NCBI RefSeq assembly: GCF_037975245.1
Contig: NC_092564.1
Span: 22,047,984-22,111,983 of the forward strand
Length of the DNA stretch: 64,000 nucleotides
Reading direction: 5' to 3'
From: Apostichopus japonicus
Taxonomy: Eukaryota; Echinodermata; Holothuroidea; Aspidochirotida; Stichopodidae
Part shown: piece after piece, positions 23,580 through 35,502 of the stretch
Layout of the letters: every line of letters begins with the position of its first letter
Position numbering within the stretch: the stretch's first letter is position 1
Notes under the pieces: generated by a model
What the model saw: the letters and a program-made list of their open reading frames with translations, nothing else
What the model was told of the DNA's origin: nothing
Databases searched by the model: none
Program-made: the position numbers and the translations under genes

Positions 23580-24170
23580 ATTATTGCCATGTTGGGTTGG
23601 CCCTTTGGGGCTGCTGTCATTTGTGTTTCAGTGTTCTAAGTACTAGCCAAGTACTAGTAGTCAGGGGCGGATCCAGGGGGCCCGGGGGGCCCGCCCCCCC
23701 TTTTTGAAAATCCTGATTTTTTTTTTTTTTACCGCGTTCGAGGGAAAGGGCCCCATGCGTGATCAGTGGCGTAGCTACGGGGGGCCTGGGGGGCCGAGGC
23801 CCCCATGAAATAGGCTGGCCCCCCACTGGGAATGGGGTATTGTAAAAAAAATAAAAAAATAAATGCGATTCACTTATATTTTTTGTTCAATAATTTGGGA
23901 AATAGAGTTACACAATTATCTCGTCTGCATCTGGCAGAATAAGAAAATACAATATCTGAATGGTCACACAGCATGGCATGGCAATGGTCGATGCGACGAT
24001 TGCGACCATATACCACGAACCTTGTTGTGCTGCGCGATATCGATATCTGCTGAAAATATGTTCAGTGCTTCCACCTAGCGCAATAATCTATCAAAAGATT
24101 GGCTCCATTTGTATTGAGGCGAGGTATCAGGTTTTCATATTTTGCCTCGAGTCAAATGAATATATGCAGG

Positions 24171-24549
24171 CGCGGATCCAGCGGGGGGGGGGGTCCAAGG
24201 GGTCCGGACCCCCCTGCTCTTGGCCCAAAAAAAAGAGAGAAAAAAAAGAGAGAGAAAAAATAATTAAATTAAACGCCAATTTTAAACATGTAGGACGTCA
24301 GAAAAGCGGTTATCCTCACCAGTCATACAGGTGTGTCTTTTCCGTCAAATGAACTATAGTGTGCACTCGTGCTACATTTGCCAAAAATGCCTAACGATCT
24401 CAATTTTCAGACCGAAAAGTTTCAAAATTGAGGTGGTGGTCGAATTTTTTTCGGCGGTGAGGTTACAGAGCGGTAGGCTGCTAGGATGCGCTAACGAATT
24501 TTTCGTGAGCAAACCCCTCACCCTTCTAGAATCCTGGATCCGGCCCTGC
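24171..24549. repeat. hAT-like MITE fragment
   Basis: Inverted ends CAGGCGCGGATCCAGC and CTGGATCCGGCCCTG about 380 bp apart. The flanking 8-mers do not match, so the TSD is lost or the ends belong to different copies. Confidence 0.5.
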
Positions 24550-25180
24550 ATCAAACAGTGGTGACGGAACGGGAGGGGATTGGGGGCTAAAGGCATTATG
24601 ATTTTTGTATCATCTCATCTCATCTGATATGTAATACCATATTTCATAGATTGTTTTTTTCTCATCAATTGAGAAATTGCAGACATGAGATCCATATTTT
24701 CAGGCTAGGTACATGCTGCTTAGAATACTCGGGAAGTGCCGTTTCCGGCCATCTGGGGGGTTTGTAAAGCCAAAAATTTTCTTGTACGCTCCGCGCCAAC
24801 CGATGATGGCGCTCCGCTTAGATAGTCTTACGTTCAGGCGCGGCTGGACCAGTCAGACCCCCCCCCCCTGTCACAAATCCTGCATCCGCCCCTGATATGT
24901 CATTGAATATTCAACAAAACAACTTTTTTTTATGCCCCACGAAACTGTCGAAACACTACTGGTAGAGATATAAAATATTGGGAATTCTGAAATTCCTGCA
25001 AACATGCAGCTGTGCCTGTTCAATACTCACTACTGTATCGCCTTAAAAAATGATGAGTGGATATAGTTTCTCCAGGACCGTATCGTATCGTGGGTATCGA
25101 GTGCGTCTGACGTACGAACGTACGTAGTACGTACGTACGTCTATGATGATATGCACTGTACTGTACTGATAAAAACATAG

Positions 25181-25376
25181 GTGAATTTCACTCCATGGGA
25201 GTGATCACTGAGCACATTCCGGTATAAGAGTGAATTTCCACTCCATTTGAGTAAATCTTAACTCCTAATAGAGTTATATTCACTCATATTAGGAGTAAGG
25301 GTTAACTCCAATAGAGTTAAATTTCACTCTTAATTTGAAGTGCGCCGAGTGATCACTCCAATGGAATGAAATCCAC
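25181..25376. repeat. foldback (palindromic) MITE
   Basis: About 196 bp with diverged inverted arms: GTGAATTTCACTCCATGG then GAGTGATCACT on the left, AGTGATCACTCCAATGG then GAAATCCAC on the right. Between them are repeated short palindromes around ACTC/GAGT (AACTCCTAATAGAGTT, AACTCCAATAGAGTT). Non-coding; it would fold into a long hairpin. Confidence 0.7.
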
Positions 25377-26632
25377 TCATTTGTTTTTAGAGTGTTGCTA
25401 GATATATGAAGAAGAAATTTACATAACAATACATGATATCGGTCATCGATTGGCACAAAAACCCAGATTCTGATGACAGCTGCCTCAAGAAACCCAATAA
25501 ATGGCCTAATTAACACCGAGCCACCAATGTGGACCATTACCGAAACATCGATGCGTGTTAGTCTTCCATCCCCTTCCTCTAATGCTATTTAAGTCCACAT
25601 GTGGGCATATCCTGCAAACCTACCGGTAGCCCACAGGGGTTTGAGTTGGGAGAAAGGACTTGACAGCTTGAAACGACAAATGTTGCCAACTTCCCTGTCA
25701 CCAAAGTTGCACATCTTTTTGGTTGCTATTTTGCCTCACAGGTGCATCTCCTGCGATCTGGGGGGTGCTGAAATCTCAAATTTTCTCTGTACGCTCCGCG
25801 CCAACCAAGGTGGCGATCCGCTTAGATAGTAACCTCCGGCCCCCCACAAGAAAGAACAGCCCCCCATGCCCCCCCCCCCCACTCAAAAAATCCTAGCTAC
25901 GCCACTGTGCGTGTAATTTTTTTGTAAAATAAATTTGCAAAAAGAGTACACCATCATTCTGATAAAGTGAAGGTGAGAGGGGCACTCTGACTGCATCAAT
26001 AGTCTCCATCTGGAAGGGGGCATCCAAGATGAAATGGCCTGGAGTAGCCTGGTAAAAAGTAGTTTGCATCACCACCTAAAGTACTCCCCAAAGATATAAA
26101 TCCCAGCTCATTGCTCGAAATTGCAAATATATGCCCGGCAAACCATGAATACATGATTTATTGGAAATAAATTTTACTCCAAACTTTCACGAAAAGTAGC
26201 ACCAGATTGCACCGAGGACGTCCATATTTTGTGAAATTTTCCAAAGGGGAGCGGGCACCCACTCCCCTTAGACCCATCCCCCAGGACGACGATTAGGCAT
26301 TTCCCATCTGGGCCCCCCCCCCCCCTTCGGCGAAATCCTGGATCCGCCACTGGTAGTAGTACTAAAGGCCAGGCCTACATTACTAATCATCTGAGTACGT
26401 TTCATTTTTGTCTCTCTCCATGTTAATAAATGCATTTTTGGCCCCCAATTAAGTATTATGAGACCCCCAGGTTTACCTCACGAGATGTGCCCCATACTGA
26501 TTTTGTAAAAACGTCATACATCCATCAAACCCTTTGTCTATTTCCATGTGAATAAATCTTCTGGGCCCCCAGTCGTAACCAATAAGAGCAGTAATTCTAT
26601 TTCTCAACCTAGATAATGTACTTCTACTAGTA

Positions 26633-26797
26633 CTAGGCAGACGTACCATGCACTGCACTTTGAACATCTTTGTTTCGAAGGTTGTATTCTTTCCTCCGAC
26701 TCTTTACAGTCCTTTCAGAGCATCCCAAATACTCTGCAATCTTCCTGTTCGTGTAACCCAAGAAAATATATTGCTTAAATTGGTCGATTTCCGCCAT
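26633..26797 (-). CDS. helix-turn-helix peptide, remnant of a transposase N-terminus
   Basis: A minus-strand ATG at 26797 opens 54 codons starting MAEIDQFKQYIF, followed by YTNRKIAEYLGCSERTVKSR. That stretch fits a resolvase/integrase-type helix-turn-helix (IAEYLGCSERTV as turn and recognition helix). It sits about 130 bp inside the inner end of the right TIR array, where a transposase would start. It is followed in another frame by 26667-26473 (TALIGYDWGPRRFIHMEI...), which ends at a possible splice donor AG/GTAAAC; I do not recognise that part. No catalytic domain is seen, so it is probably a truncated gene. Confidence 0.5.
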   Translation of the reverse strand: MAEIDQFKQYIFLGYTNRKIAEYLGCSERTVKSRRKEYNLRNKDVQSAVHGTSA

Positions 26798-26929
26798 GCC
26801 TGTTGACTAATGGCCCAGTAAAAATTAATTGTTATACGTGCGTATAGTAGTAGTAAGCATTTGCAGCGCAAGTTGAATTTCGAGCGAAAAGTTATTTCAT
26901 TTACATCACGTGCTTGAGCAATTGTTGAA

Positions 26930-27305
26930 CAGCGCCGATGGCAACAACGTAAGTTTAGACAACGGAACCAACTTTAGACGTCAACGTAGGATTAGACAAC
27001 AACGTAAGTTTAGACAACAGAACCAACTTTAGACGGCAACGTAGGTTTAGACAGCAACGAAAGTTTAGACAACAACGTAAGTTTAGGCAGCAACGGAAGT
27101 TTAGACAACAACGAAAGTTTAGACAACAACGGAAATTTAGGCAACAACGTAAGTTAAGGCAGCAACAAAAGTTAAGAAAACAACGTAAGTTTAGGCAACA
27201 ACGTAAGTTTAGACAACAACGTAAGTTTAGGCAACAACATGGTCAAAACAGCAGCAACAACTTTAGTTTATACAGCAACAAACTTAGTTTAGACAACGAA
27301 ATCAG
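26930..27305 (-). repeat. TIR-internal tandem array, right arm
   Basis: The inverted counterpart of the left array: units such as CAACGTAAGTTTAGACAA repeated about 17-20 times. Unit order and variants differ from the left arm, so the arms have diverged by unit gain and loss. Confidence 0.9.
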
Positions 27306-28308
27306 TTTGCCCTTTTCGCGTTCCATAGTTACCTTTGACTTCTCTCAAGACGATTGGTTAGTGATATTTAAGGTGCCTTCCCGTACGCTTTCTGAAGCAA
27401 AAATACAATATTTCCAATTCAGATTCTTACACCGCATCTTAGGAACCAATCGGCTTTTAAATTGAATGAAAATAGCGGCTTCTCCGCTCTGTACATTTTG
27501 CAATATGGAAGAGGAAACTATTGAACATTTATTCTGGTCCTGTCATGTGACGTCTAATTTCCTTTTAGATTGCGAACCGAAATTTTTGGTGGACAGTTTA
27601 TCTGCTCAAAAAAAGATCTTTTCTTCGGTAAACTGGTTACGACCCATTGAATTTTTTTATCCTTCACATCAAATACTTTATCTTCAATTGTAAACAAAAC
27701 AATGTTAAGCCTGACTGCTACAATTTCTTCTATAAAATAAAATTCATTCTTAACGTTGAGAAGCACATTGCCTCGAAGCGAAACTCTATACTAGCTCTGC
27801 TCGTAGAAAATACATGGCATTAAGGACTTGTTTTTCTCATTCAATCAATGAACTTTGCGACTCTTGACTTTACCTCTGCTTATCATCTACCTTACTGTTA
27901 CATTTATGTAGTAGCATAGACAATCTCTGATGTTTTTCGCTGTTTTATTCCTCACTGCGCTTTGTTTTACTTGTGTGTGGGTCTTTGTGTGCGTACGTAC
28001 GTGTGTGTATGCAGGTATGTCTCTGTATTTGTACGTTTGTGTTTGTGGGTATGTGCGTATGTATGTATATGTACTTTTTTAACGCGTGTGCAAGCGTGAG
28101 TTTTGTATTCACTGAAGGTTTGTTTTTTGGGATATGTATACATATATTTAGGTATAAGAGAAGAAGAAGAAATACTCAATTCAGATTCAATTTTCGCATT
28201 ATGTTAATAATTCCTTTGTATCATTCAGATGACATACCTATGTTGTTATCAGAACTCTAAATATAATCGATGTACCATATACATGTTTAATAATCGTGAA
28301 TAAATGAG

Positions 28309-28626
<318 letters not shown>

Positions 28627-28639
28627 ATCTTGAAATCTT

Positions 28640-28891
28640 TAATTCAAAAGTTGAAGTTGAGTACGAACACGTGTGTTTTGGTTATGATTACGAGAACAAA
28701 ATGAAATGGTATAGCCTGACAATGTTTTATGCCAAATATTATATTTACCTTTGCAGAATTAACAAAAGCGTTCCAAGTTATGATATTTTCAAGCATAAGC
28801 TTTCATTTTTCTTGAGTGTTGAAATGTATATACTTATCAATAACAAAAAGCACAAAGAAATTAAACTGCTAAGAGATTCTTTGCATTATTG
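28640..28891 (+). pseudogene. Tx1-type LINE extreme C-terminus, plus copy 3
   Basis: A frame reading MKWYSLTMFYAKYYIYLCR, then SVPSYDIFKHKLSFFL and NNKKHKEIKLLRDSL, ending at a stop at 28889-28891. This is the same ORF2 tail as copies 1 and 2 (compare MKYYIYDCKKNERNP at 21291 on). Everything upstream has been replaced by the CAT array. It is followed by another trinucleotide array. Confidence 0.7.
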
Positions 28892-28989
28892 ATAAAGGAA
28901 ATGCCCTTTTGGTGTCATGAAGCGAACTTTTTCTTTCTTTTCAACTTAATATGTTGTGCAGAAGAGATGGATGCAAATAAAAATTTCAA

Positions 28990-29001
28990 AAAAAAAAAAA
29001 A

Positions 29002-29064
<63 letters not shown>

Positions 29065-29087
29065 CATCATCATCATCATCATCATCA

Positions 29088-29161
<74 letters not shown>

Positions 29162-29162
29162 A
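28990..29162. repeat. (ATT)n-(ATC)n-(ATT)n microsatellite
   Basis: About 55 trinucleotide units following an A-rich stretch, directly 3' of LINE tail copy 3. No protein is implied. Confidence 0.97.
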
Positions 29163-30540
29163 TTCCATACAATTCTTAAGGGTACTTGATTGCGAAATAA
29201 TGCGGAGTTTTGCAACTTACAAAAGAACATTTATTTTCAAAAATTGTCAATATGGCTATTGTTATGATTGTTATTGTTATGATGCAGCATGTTACTTTAA
29301 AGGTTAACTACGCTAATTGATGTTATGCAATTCTTAAATGGTGTATTATTATGCTAATTTGTAAACATAGAGCACAATCAGTGCAGTTCTAAGCTACGGT
29401 CGAGTAACCTCACCGAATGTCATATAAATTAGTTTTCAAGGAGTGGCTCGGTCTCTTCTCCCAGTGGCACCAACCTGTACGTCACTCCACGTAAAACAAC
29501 TATGTCTGCCTAGCACTTACAAAACCCACCTTTTCCGTTTCCGGCCTTTCTTCACCATGTCAACCACGCTGTGTGTGACTTACTCTAAACTCTCTTTTGG
29601 ATACCATTCTTCTGAACTTATCATTTACCTTACCTGGTCCTGTTTTCTATACCGGAACTGTTATTTACGTAAAGCGCCTTCCGAAAGCTTCCAGACACAC
29701 CCGCACTACGGTTACTTAGTCAACACCGACTACCCTGGAATTTGACACCCCGACGGAGAGCTAGCCCAGCGGTAGCCGAGGTACCTTGCGTGCGCGCTAA
29801 GTTAACGTTAAGTATTAAGGTATGTAATGTATTTATGCTAAGTTATATATTTTTGTTACCAAGAGACACGTATTAGATTCATTTTAAAACAAAACCTCTC
29901 TAACCTACTCTATTGTGTTCGTTTCCCAAAACCATGATATCTGGACTTCGTAACACTATGGATACATATATCTATAGAAAAATTCTTCTTTGTATTGAAA
30001 TGATCAACCTATCAGAGATCAGATTTTACACATCTCATTAAAACAAATGTATGATAATTTATTCATCATGCTGTGGGGGGGGGGGGGGTGTGGGACTGTG
30101 TGAACCATACTTTTAATACATTACCGAACGTCATGTGTAGATAAACGGTATACATAATGTTGAAGCAGAAGGTACATAAGTACATTTTTCATGCAGGTGT
30201 TCTAAGTTTTGTGAATTTTGCAGCTGATTAAATTCGCCGAAATGGTTCACTGGACCATGCATGCTGAGTCGATTTATATTTACGGAAGTTGTGGCAACAG
30301 GGAACAATTAACGCATAATGGGGAGGGGGGGGGGTTGCAATAATTGGTTAACGTCCAAGGAATTAACGAGTTAACCGTTTACAATAAAATATCATTAAAG
30401 CGCCATATAGTTAACCGTCAAAAGTTAACGGTAAACCATGATCGCATCCATGTCGTTTGTCTGAGGTTGATTTGTAAACTGGGGTATACTTTGCAATAGA
30501 GTTTGTTTGGTGTTTCTTGTAAGTAAATGCCGCCCTTGAC
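29163..30540. other. unassigned
   Basis: A 100-codon plus frame at 29443-29745 has no recognisable domain. Otherwise AT-rich with poly-G runs near 30075 and 30325. No gene supported. Confidence 0.3.
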
Positions 30541-30795
30541 CACCACCCCTCCCTCTATGCGGACACCAATACCGGCAGGGTGTCACTAATATATACATAT
30601 GTGCGGGTGGAATAGTGTTACTCTTTTCTTGTTTTGTTCTCTCTATTTATTTATGGGAGCGCTCCACTAGATAAGCCCCTTAATTGGGTTTATTTTGGAA
30701 TGCTTCTTTTCATAATTTCCCTTGTTGTTTATATATTTTGCCACTTACTTAACTTCTCTGTATTTAAATTGTGAATAAAATCAAATAAATGAAAT
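30541..30795 (+). repeat. probable LINE 3' UTR
   Basis: GGGAGCGCTCCACTAGATAAGCC...GTTTATTTTGGAATG, then a GTGAATAAAATCAAATAAATG tail resembles the 3' end of CR1-like LINEs (a short conserved hairpin GGAGCGCTCC followed by an A-rich AAATAAATG tail). No coding part is attached. Confidence 0.4.
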
Positions 30796-31654
30796 GAAAA
30801 CAAGCGTGGGAATTTCGACACATAAAACGTCAGATTGTTTTTCTCATAGTTTTGAACATGATACCATTATAAAACTTTCGACGTCTTATTCAGAAAAAAA
30901 GAACGTCACATTTCGAGATAAATCTTCCGAAGAGAATTTTCGAAATTTCGAAAATAAATATCAACATTTTCAGGTAAATTGTGAAGATGTTGAGCTAAGA
31001 CGTCAACATTTCCACATAAACGTTAGAAATAAGTAAATAAAACTTCAAAATCAAATGTCAGAACTTTTCTACTAGTGAAACGTCTCGTTTTTCTTTTCTT
31101 AAAATGTCAAAAAGTCAAGTTAAATCGCCGAAAGTTAGAGACGAACTTTATCATTTAAAGCTTAAACTTAAACAGAAAACATCGCAATGACAAAGTAACG
31201 GTAACATGTCAAGACGGAAGTTCCTTTTTGTATCAAACAGAACGTCAACACTTTATATAGGCCTAAGGCGCCGAAATTTCAACATATGAACATTGTGAAT
31301 GTGATGTTAAACTATTAATAGATTACACTGTAAAAAAATGGGATACCTTTCACCAATTTTTTTAGGAAATCAGATTTCCCGGTGTGGGTTACTTAATTTT
31401 ACACCGTTAGGAAGGGCATCCTGATCTGCCTCAATAATAGCCCACAAGAATGGAATACTTCCATGAAAGTCGAAAGGGGGATTATGTTATCTGTAAAAAA
31501 CATCATCAGACGCGCTTTCATAATAAGCCAATGTATGAGACGCTTTCAAAAACGTTAGTCCCGCCCACGCGTGCGGGGTCGTCACGTTCATACACAAATG
31601 AACGACATGCGGGGTATAACTATACTTAATTATTCACAGCTGTACATATAAGTA
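30796..31654. other. unassigned, AACGTC-rich patch
   Basis: 30800-31290 is scattered with AACGTC/GACGTT and TTTCGA words without a fixed period. A similar short patch is at 38655-38715. The 80-codon plus frame inside has no domain. The remainder is unassigned. Confidence 0.3.
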
Positions 31655-32465
31655 TTTTTAAAGACCAATTATGGAGACAACATTTTTTGGGGGGATTTTC
31701 CATTAATTTGGGAGTTTACATACCCATAATCAACATGTGTAAAACAAATCTTCGAAAACTAGTATAACCCATCAAAAAACGACCACGAAAATGGACATTT
31801 TGGGTAGTCACGTGACATGTACCTCAGGAATGTCTGAAAACAGAGATTGACCCAAAGAATCCTCTGGTCACCGTGTGACGTCATCTTTGGTATACCGCGA
31901 AAATCAAACGCTGAAATAGGTACTGTGTTTACACAGGTAGCGAACAATTGTATACTGTATTTGACTGATGCATGTGGAATCATGGGCATGAGATACTCCG
32001 GGTGCTGAAAAATCTTTCCACGTGGATCTCACAAAATTGATCCAAAGTCTACGGCGTTTTACGTCGGTTCTTCTACTCGGAAAGCTAAGAAAGCTGATGC
32101 TTTTGTTGGCTGATGTATAACTGCAACCTCCAACAACACAGAATTGTGGCATTTCGCGGGGAAAGGAGTAATATCGTTGATGTTTTTGGCAGCTCAAGTA
32201 TACAACTTTACATACTAAAAGTATTGTTCTGAGTGCGGTATACCAAAGATGACGTCACATGGTCACCTGATGTCTGAGGAATGTTTCAGGAATGTCTGAA
32301 ATAGGTTTCCTAAAAAGACTTTTCCCCCCATTTTCACGTATTTAACGTCCGAAATTGGTCAAGTTAATTACAGCAATGTAATTGGAGTGAGTTAAGGATT
32401 ACATACATGCAAAATGGTGGGATTTTATGTTCATCGAAAAGTCTCCATAGTTGGTCTTTAAGAAT
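31655..32465. mobile_element. TIR element carrying a THAP-domain remnant
   Basis: Inverted ends TTTAAAGACCAATTATGGAG (from about 31658) and CTCCATAGTTGGTCTTTAAG (to about 32463), roughly 0.8 kb apart. It contains a minus-strand THAP-like frame. THAP fingers are typical of P-element-type transposases, so this is probably a deleted P-like element. I could not fix a TSD. Confidence 0.6.
31904..32197 (-). pseudogene. THAP zinc-finger remnant
   Basis: From the internal ATG at about 32152 the frame reads MPQFCVVGGCSYTSANKSIS, FLSFPSRRTDVKRRRLWINF and VRSTWK. This fits the THAP C2CH finger: N-terminal Met-Pro, C-x4-C, an FP pair, R-x-x-W. The distal part, which should supply the C-x2-H pair, reads STCISQIQY, so the final His is missing and the finger is probably broken. 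THAP domains bind DNA and are shared by P-element transposases and host THAP proteins; the flanking inverted repeats favour the transposon origin. No catalytic part follows. Confidence 0.6.
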
Positions 32466-32504
32466 AACTTGCCAACTAAATTACTTAAAAACATAGGCTA
32501 GTAC

Positions 32505-32840
32505 AAGATAACGTTAGAATTGATGCCCACCCTGGAGGTAGTAACTCACTGGGACATTCAGTCATCTAGTGTGTTCTCTAATAATGTATGGGAACAAGGC
32601 CTAGGCTATGTAATGACAGGTTAACGTTAGAATTGGTCAGAATTTGCCAACTTTTTGTATGTCCACCCTGGGGGAAAGTTAACTCACTGGGACATTCAGT
32701 CATCTTGTGTGTTCATGAAGAATGTATGAGAACAATTTGGAAAGAATTGAACACCTCCAGGAAAATACTTTTGAAAACTTCTAGCAATTATAGCATGCTA
32801 AAATTTGGGGCCAATATATGACTACGTTTAAAGGTCTGCT
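32505..32840 (+). repeat. imperfect local duplication plus dispersed repeat
   Basis: TTAGAATTG...CCACCCTGG...TAACTCACTGGGACATTC occurs twice, about 120-130 bp apart. The second copy runs on into the repeat shared with 15226-15385 (minus). Confidence 0.6.
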
Positions 32841-33244
32841 TTATAGACCCCAACTATAGCACGCTATCATCAAAAAGTTATTTTGAGATTACTTAATCGA
32901 CCTGCCTTCGTCGTAAAATGACCTCTTTTTACCAATTAGTCTGCAACGCCTGCCACATACTTTTTCTTGTAAAGGGTTATTTGTGTGAACGCTTTATGAT
33001 TAACTAAAATGTAAACATGAACATATTTCAACACAGAGTTTACACAAAGAGTCAATGGTGCTAAGGCTAATTGTAGAGCCTGAGGTCGAGTTACGACGTT
33101 AAATACCACGTTAAAAGCATTTTGAAGAGAGCATGGGTCATCACTTCAAATTCCCACTGGTTTTGTTGCAAAAATATCTGCTACATATATAAGCAGAGGA
33201 GGTATGCTATATGTCTGATGATTTATTAAATTTATAAAAGATTT

Positions 33245-33590
33245 GTTTAATGGTCGATGCCTCCGACATCACGGTTGGCGGTGCGCTTCAACAGTTGGCG
33301 GACGGACCGGACCGTACGGCGTCCAACTTCGTTTTATTCTAAGAAACTCAAGTCGGCTGAAACGCGATACAGTGCATTCGGCAGAGAACTCTTAGCAGCG
33401 TACCTCGTAATTAGACTTTTCCGTCATGTGTTAGAGGGATGCTATTTTCCCGTCCTAACAGATCATAAGCCACTCACTTATGCCGCGTACTATCAAAATA
33501 GCGACATTTATCGTTATAGTATTGCGTCACTACAACATTTACCAAGTGCACCTATAAAGCAGATGTTTATGTATTCTTATGGTAGGTAAT
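33245..33590 (+). pseudogene. gypsy RNase H scrap
   Basis: 33251 on reads MVDASDITVGGALQQLADG, the start of a Ty3/gypsy RNase H. After a frame change come FYSKKLKSAETRYSAFGREL, LAAYLVIRLFRHVLEG and LTDHKPLTYA. Similarity stops near 33500. Only about 250 bp remain, with no RT or IN attached. Confidence 0.8.
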
Positions 33591-35045
33591 TATTTCTCAC
33601 TGCATCAATATTTTAAAAATCTAGTGTACATAAACTTTCTCCATTTATCAATTTCAATTGGGTGTTTTTATTGCAACGTGTATTAACAAAGTGAGTGGGG
33701 TTTCCATACAATTTTCTCTTCTCAGTGTGAGACTACTCGAGATTTCATTACGGATAATGAGGAAAACGCTGATACATTTGTTGCAATGATCGGAGACTAC
33801 CAAAGACCAAATTGTTGTTATATTGTTACAGAAAAGACGATCCATTTTGAAACTCCGCATATTGTTACTGCTGCTAGCTCCTTGTTTGGATTACTGTATG
33901 CTTGTAACATGGAATATATATTTTTAAAAAACTCAGTGACATACATCTTCTTCAAAAAGTCCTGTATGAGGTTGAGCGAAAATTAAGCTGAAAATTCAAA
34001 GAAAGGTGTTGTCATTTGTTGGAAAGATATATAAATGTAAAAATGGCTTCCTTGGTGAAGGAAGTTTTCCAGCTGTTTGTCTTTACATATCATATCGAAC
34101 AATTGCTTCAACTAGAAGTTTTTGAAGGAGAAACTTAGGTACCATATAGTTTACATCTTGTTTGTTGCATAAAATATTTAAATTCACTTCTGAAAACGTT
34201 AGTTTTAAGAAAACAGTGTGGATCTTTGTGAATTACTCCATGGGAAGCACTGGATTTGGAAATAGAGACTTAAATGTTGGCCAGAAGTGAAAATTATTTT
34301 GCTATATATAGCAAAATATTTTTAAACCAGTTAAATATTTGATCAGAATTACCCATGCCTTTTATTTGCAAAGTTGGCAAACCACTGACCATTAAAGTTT
34401 ACATTTGCAAGAGAACTGACAAATTTTCCGAGTACAAATAATATGGTGCATTGGCCCATAATCTCACACACAAAGTCACCAATATCTTACTGCAAAGTAG
34501 AAATCAGTTTGTGCTGTCCACAATTGGTCCTGCATATATGTAAGCAGGTACATGTGCACAACAACATTTATTCCATGTAAGCGTCTTGCCACAAATCAAG
34601 CTATTGCATGTATTTTCAGTTGAGTTGATATTCCCATTGAGACTTAATTTCATGGAACTAAATTCTTATCCCAATTTTATTTTGTGGGGGGGGGGGGGGA
34701 GCTTTATACAACCTATTCTGACACTTTGCTCGTACACTCACAGGGGTGTATTGAACTTCTCAGCCCATTAAAATATTAATTACGTTGCTTTATAAGTAAA
34801 AGGGACTGGTTCGTCAAGAGTGAAAACCTTTATTAAGATAGCATTCAAAGCCCTGGTGAGTGGTTAAGGTCCAGACCTTGTCTGACCCACCACAAAATAC
34901 TTTTTTGAATGTCATTTGGAAAATGGGAAAGTACCTATCCCTAATTGATGTGACATACTCACATTTTCCATTGAATGTAGTTGATAAAAACCTATGTGTT
35001 CACACAAGGCTTTGTAGATCAGGATCAAGTGATCATGTCTGTGGT
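33591..35045. other. unassigned
   Basis: AT-rich with one poly-G run near 34690. Short frames of 60-68 codons carry no domain. No gene supported. Confidence 0.3.
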
Positions 35046-35393
35046 AATAGGCGCGTATCCAGGGGGGGGGGCGTTGGGGGCGCGCGCCCCTCGGGTAAGA
35101 AAAAGAGGAGAGAAAAAAAAAGAGAGAAGAAAAAAGGGAAAAAGAGGGGGAAAAAAGAGGAGGAAGGAGAGGAAGGAAGGGAAAAGAAAAAGAAGAAAAA
35201 GGAGGGATCAAAAGAAAAACGCCAAGACACCGGGAAGAGAAAGAGGAACAGTGACATCATTACAGCGCTGATCCCTATTATATACACAGGGTAGCCAGTG
35301 ACGGTTCGAGGATTTCGGAAGGGGCGTGCGCCTCAGCCTACCCCTTACACCGACAACTCCATTTTTGACGTTTCCATTTTTCCTCTCTCACTA

Positions 35394-35502
<109 letters not shown>

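Larger units (their letters stand above)
23764..25907. mobile_element. hAT-like element (CAGTGGCGTAGCTA ends), nested
   Basis: Left end CAGTGGCGTAGCTACGG, right end CCTAGCTACGCCACTG; flanks TGCGTGAT (23756-23763) and TGCGTGTA (25908-25915) agree in the first six bases. About 2.14 kb and non-coding. Its interior holds further fragments: hAT-like ends at 24171-24549, a CTGCATCCGCCCCTG end near 24880-24894, the shared hairpin motif twice (24732-24829, 25742-25829) and a foldback at 25181-25376. Confidence 0.65.
23662..26352. mobile_element. hAT-like element (CAGGGGCGGATCC ends) enclosing another
   Basis: Left end CAGGGGCGGATCCAGGGGG at 23662, right end CTGGATCCGCCACTG to 26352. The flanks are CTAGTAGT (23654-23661) and GTAGTAGT (26353-26360), 7 of 8 identical. 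The span is 2,691 bp, of which 2.14 kb is the element nested at 23764-25907; without it the element would be about 540 bp, a MITE. No coding seen. Confidence 0.7.
22268..27327 (-). mobile_element. 5,060-bp DNA transposon with satellite-bearing TIRs (IS3EU-like?)
   Basis: Termini are TATGGAACGCGAAAAGGG (22268 on) and its exact complement ending at 27327. The flanking 6-bp duplication is GTTACC (22262-22267 and 27328-27333). The inverted termini extend for roughly 450-600 bp and include degenerate arrays built on CTAAACTTACGTTGTTG, then GGCGCTGTTCAACAATTGCTCA. A short minus-strand frame (26633-26797) encodes a helix-turn-helix. The 6-bp TSD and TA-starting ends are what I associate with IS3EU-type elements; that assignment is inference because no DDE core is visible. 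The interior has been filled by later insertions at 23254, 23662 and 23764. Confidence 0.85.
21720..27830 (+). mobile_element. Tx1-type LINE tail, plus copy 2, split by a 5-kb transposon
   Basis: The plus-strand ORF2 C-terminal region runs from about 21720 to 22267 (LHVAGLLFVKDIFLPDGK, SWKDSVSLENG, CSKWSVT) and resumes at 27328 (VTFDFSQDDWLVIFKVPS, FQFRFLHRILGTNRLL, SPLCTFCNMEEETIEHLFW), ending near 27825. The junction rejoins in frame when 22268-27333 is removed. One in-frame TGA follows GTNRLLN, and a frame change occurs near 27670. The 3' side runs into a large trinucleotide array at 28.3 kb. Confidence 0.88.
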
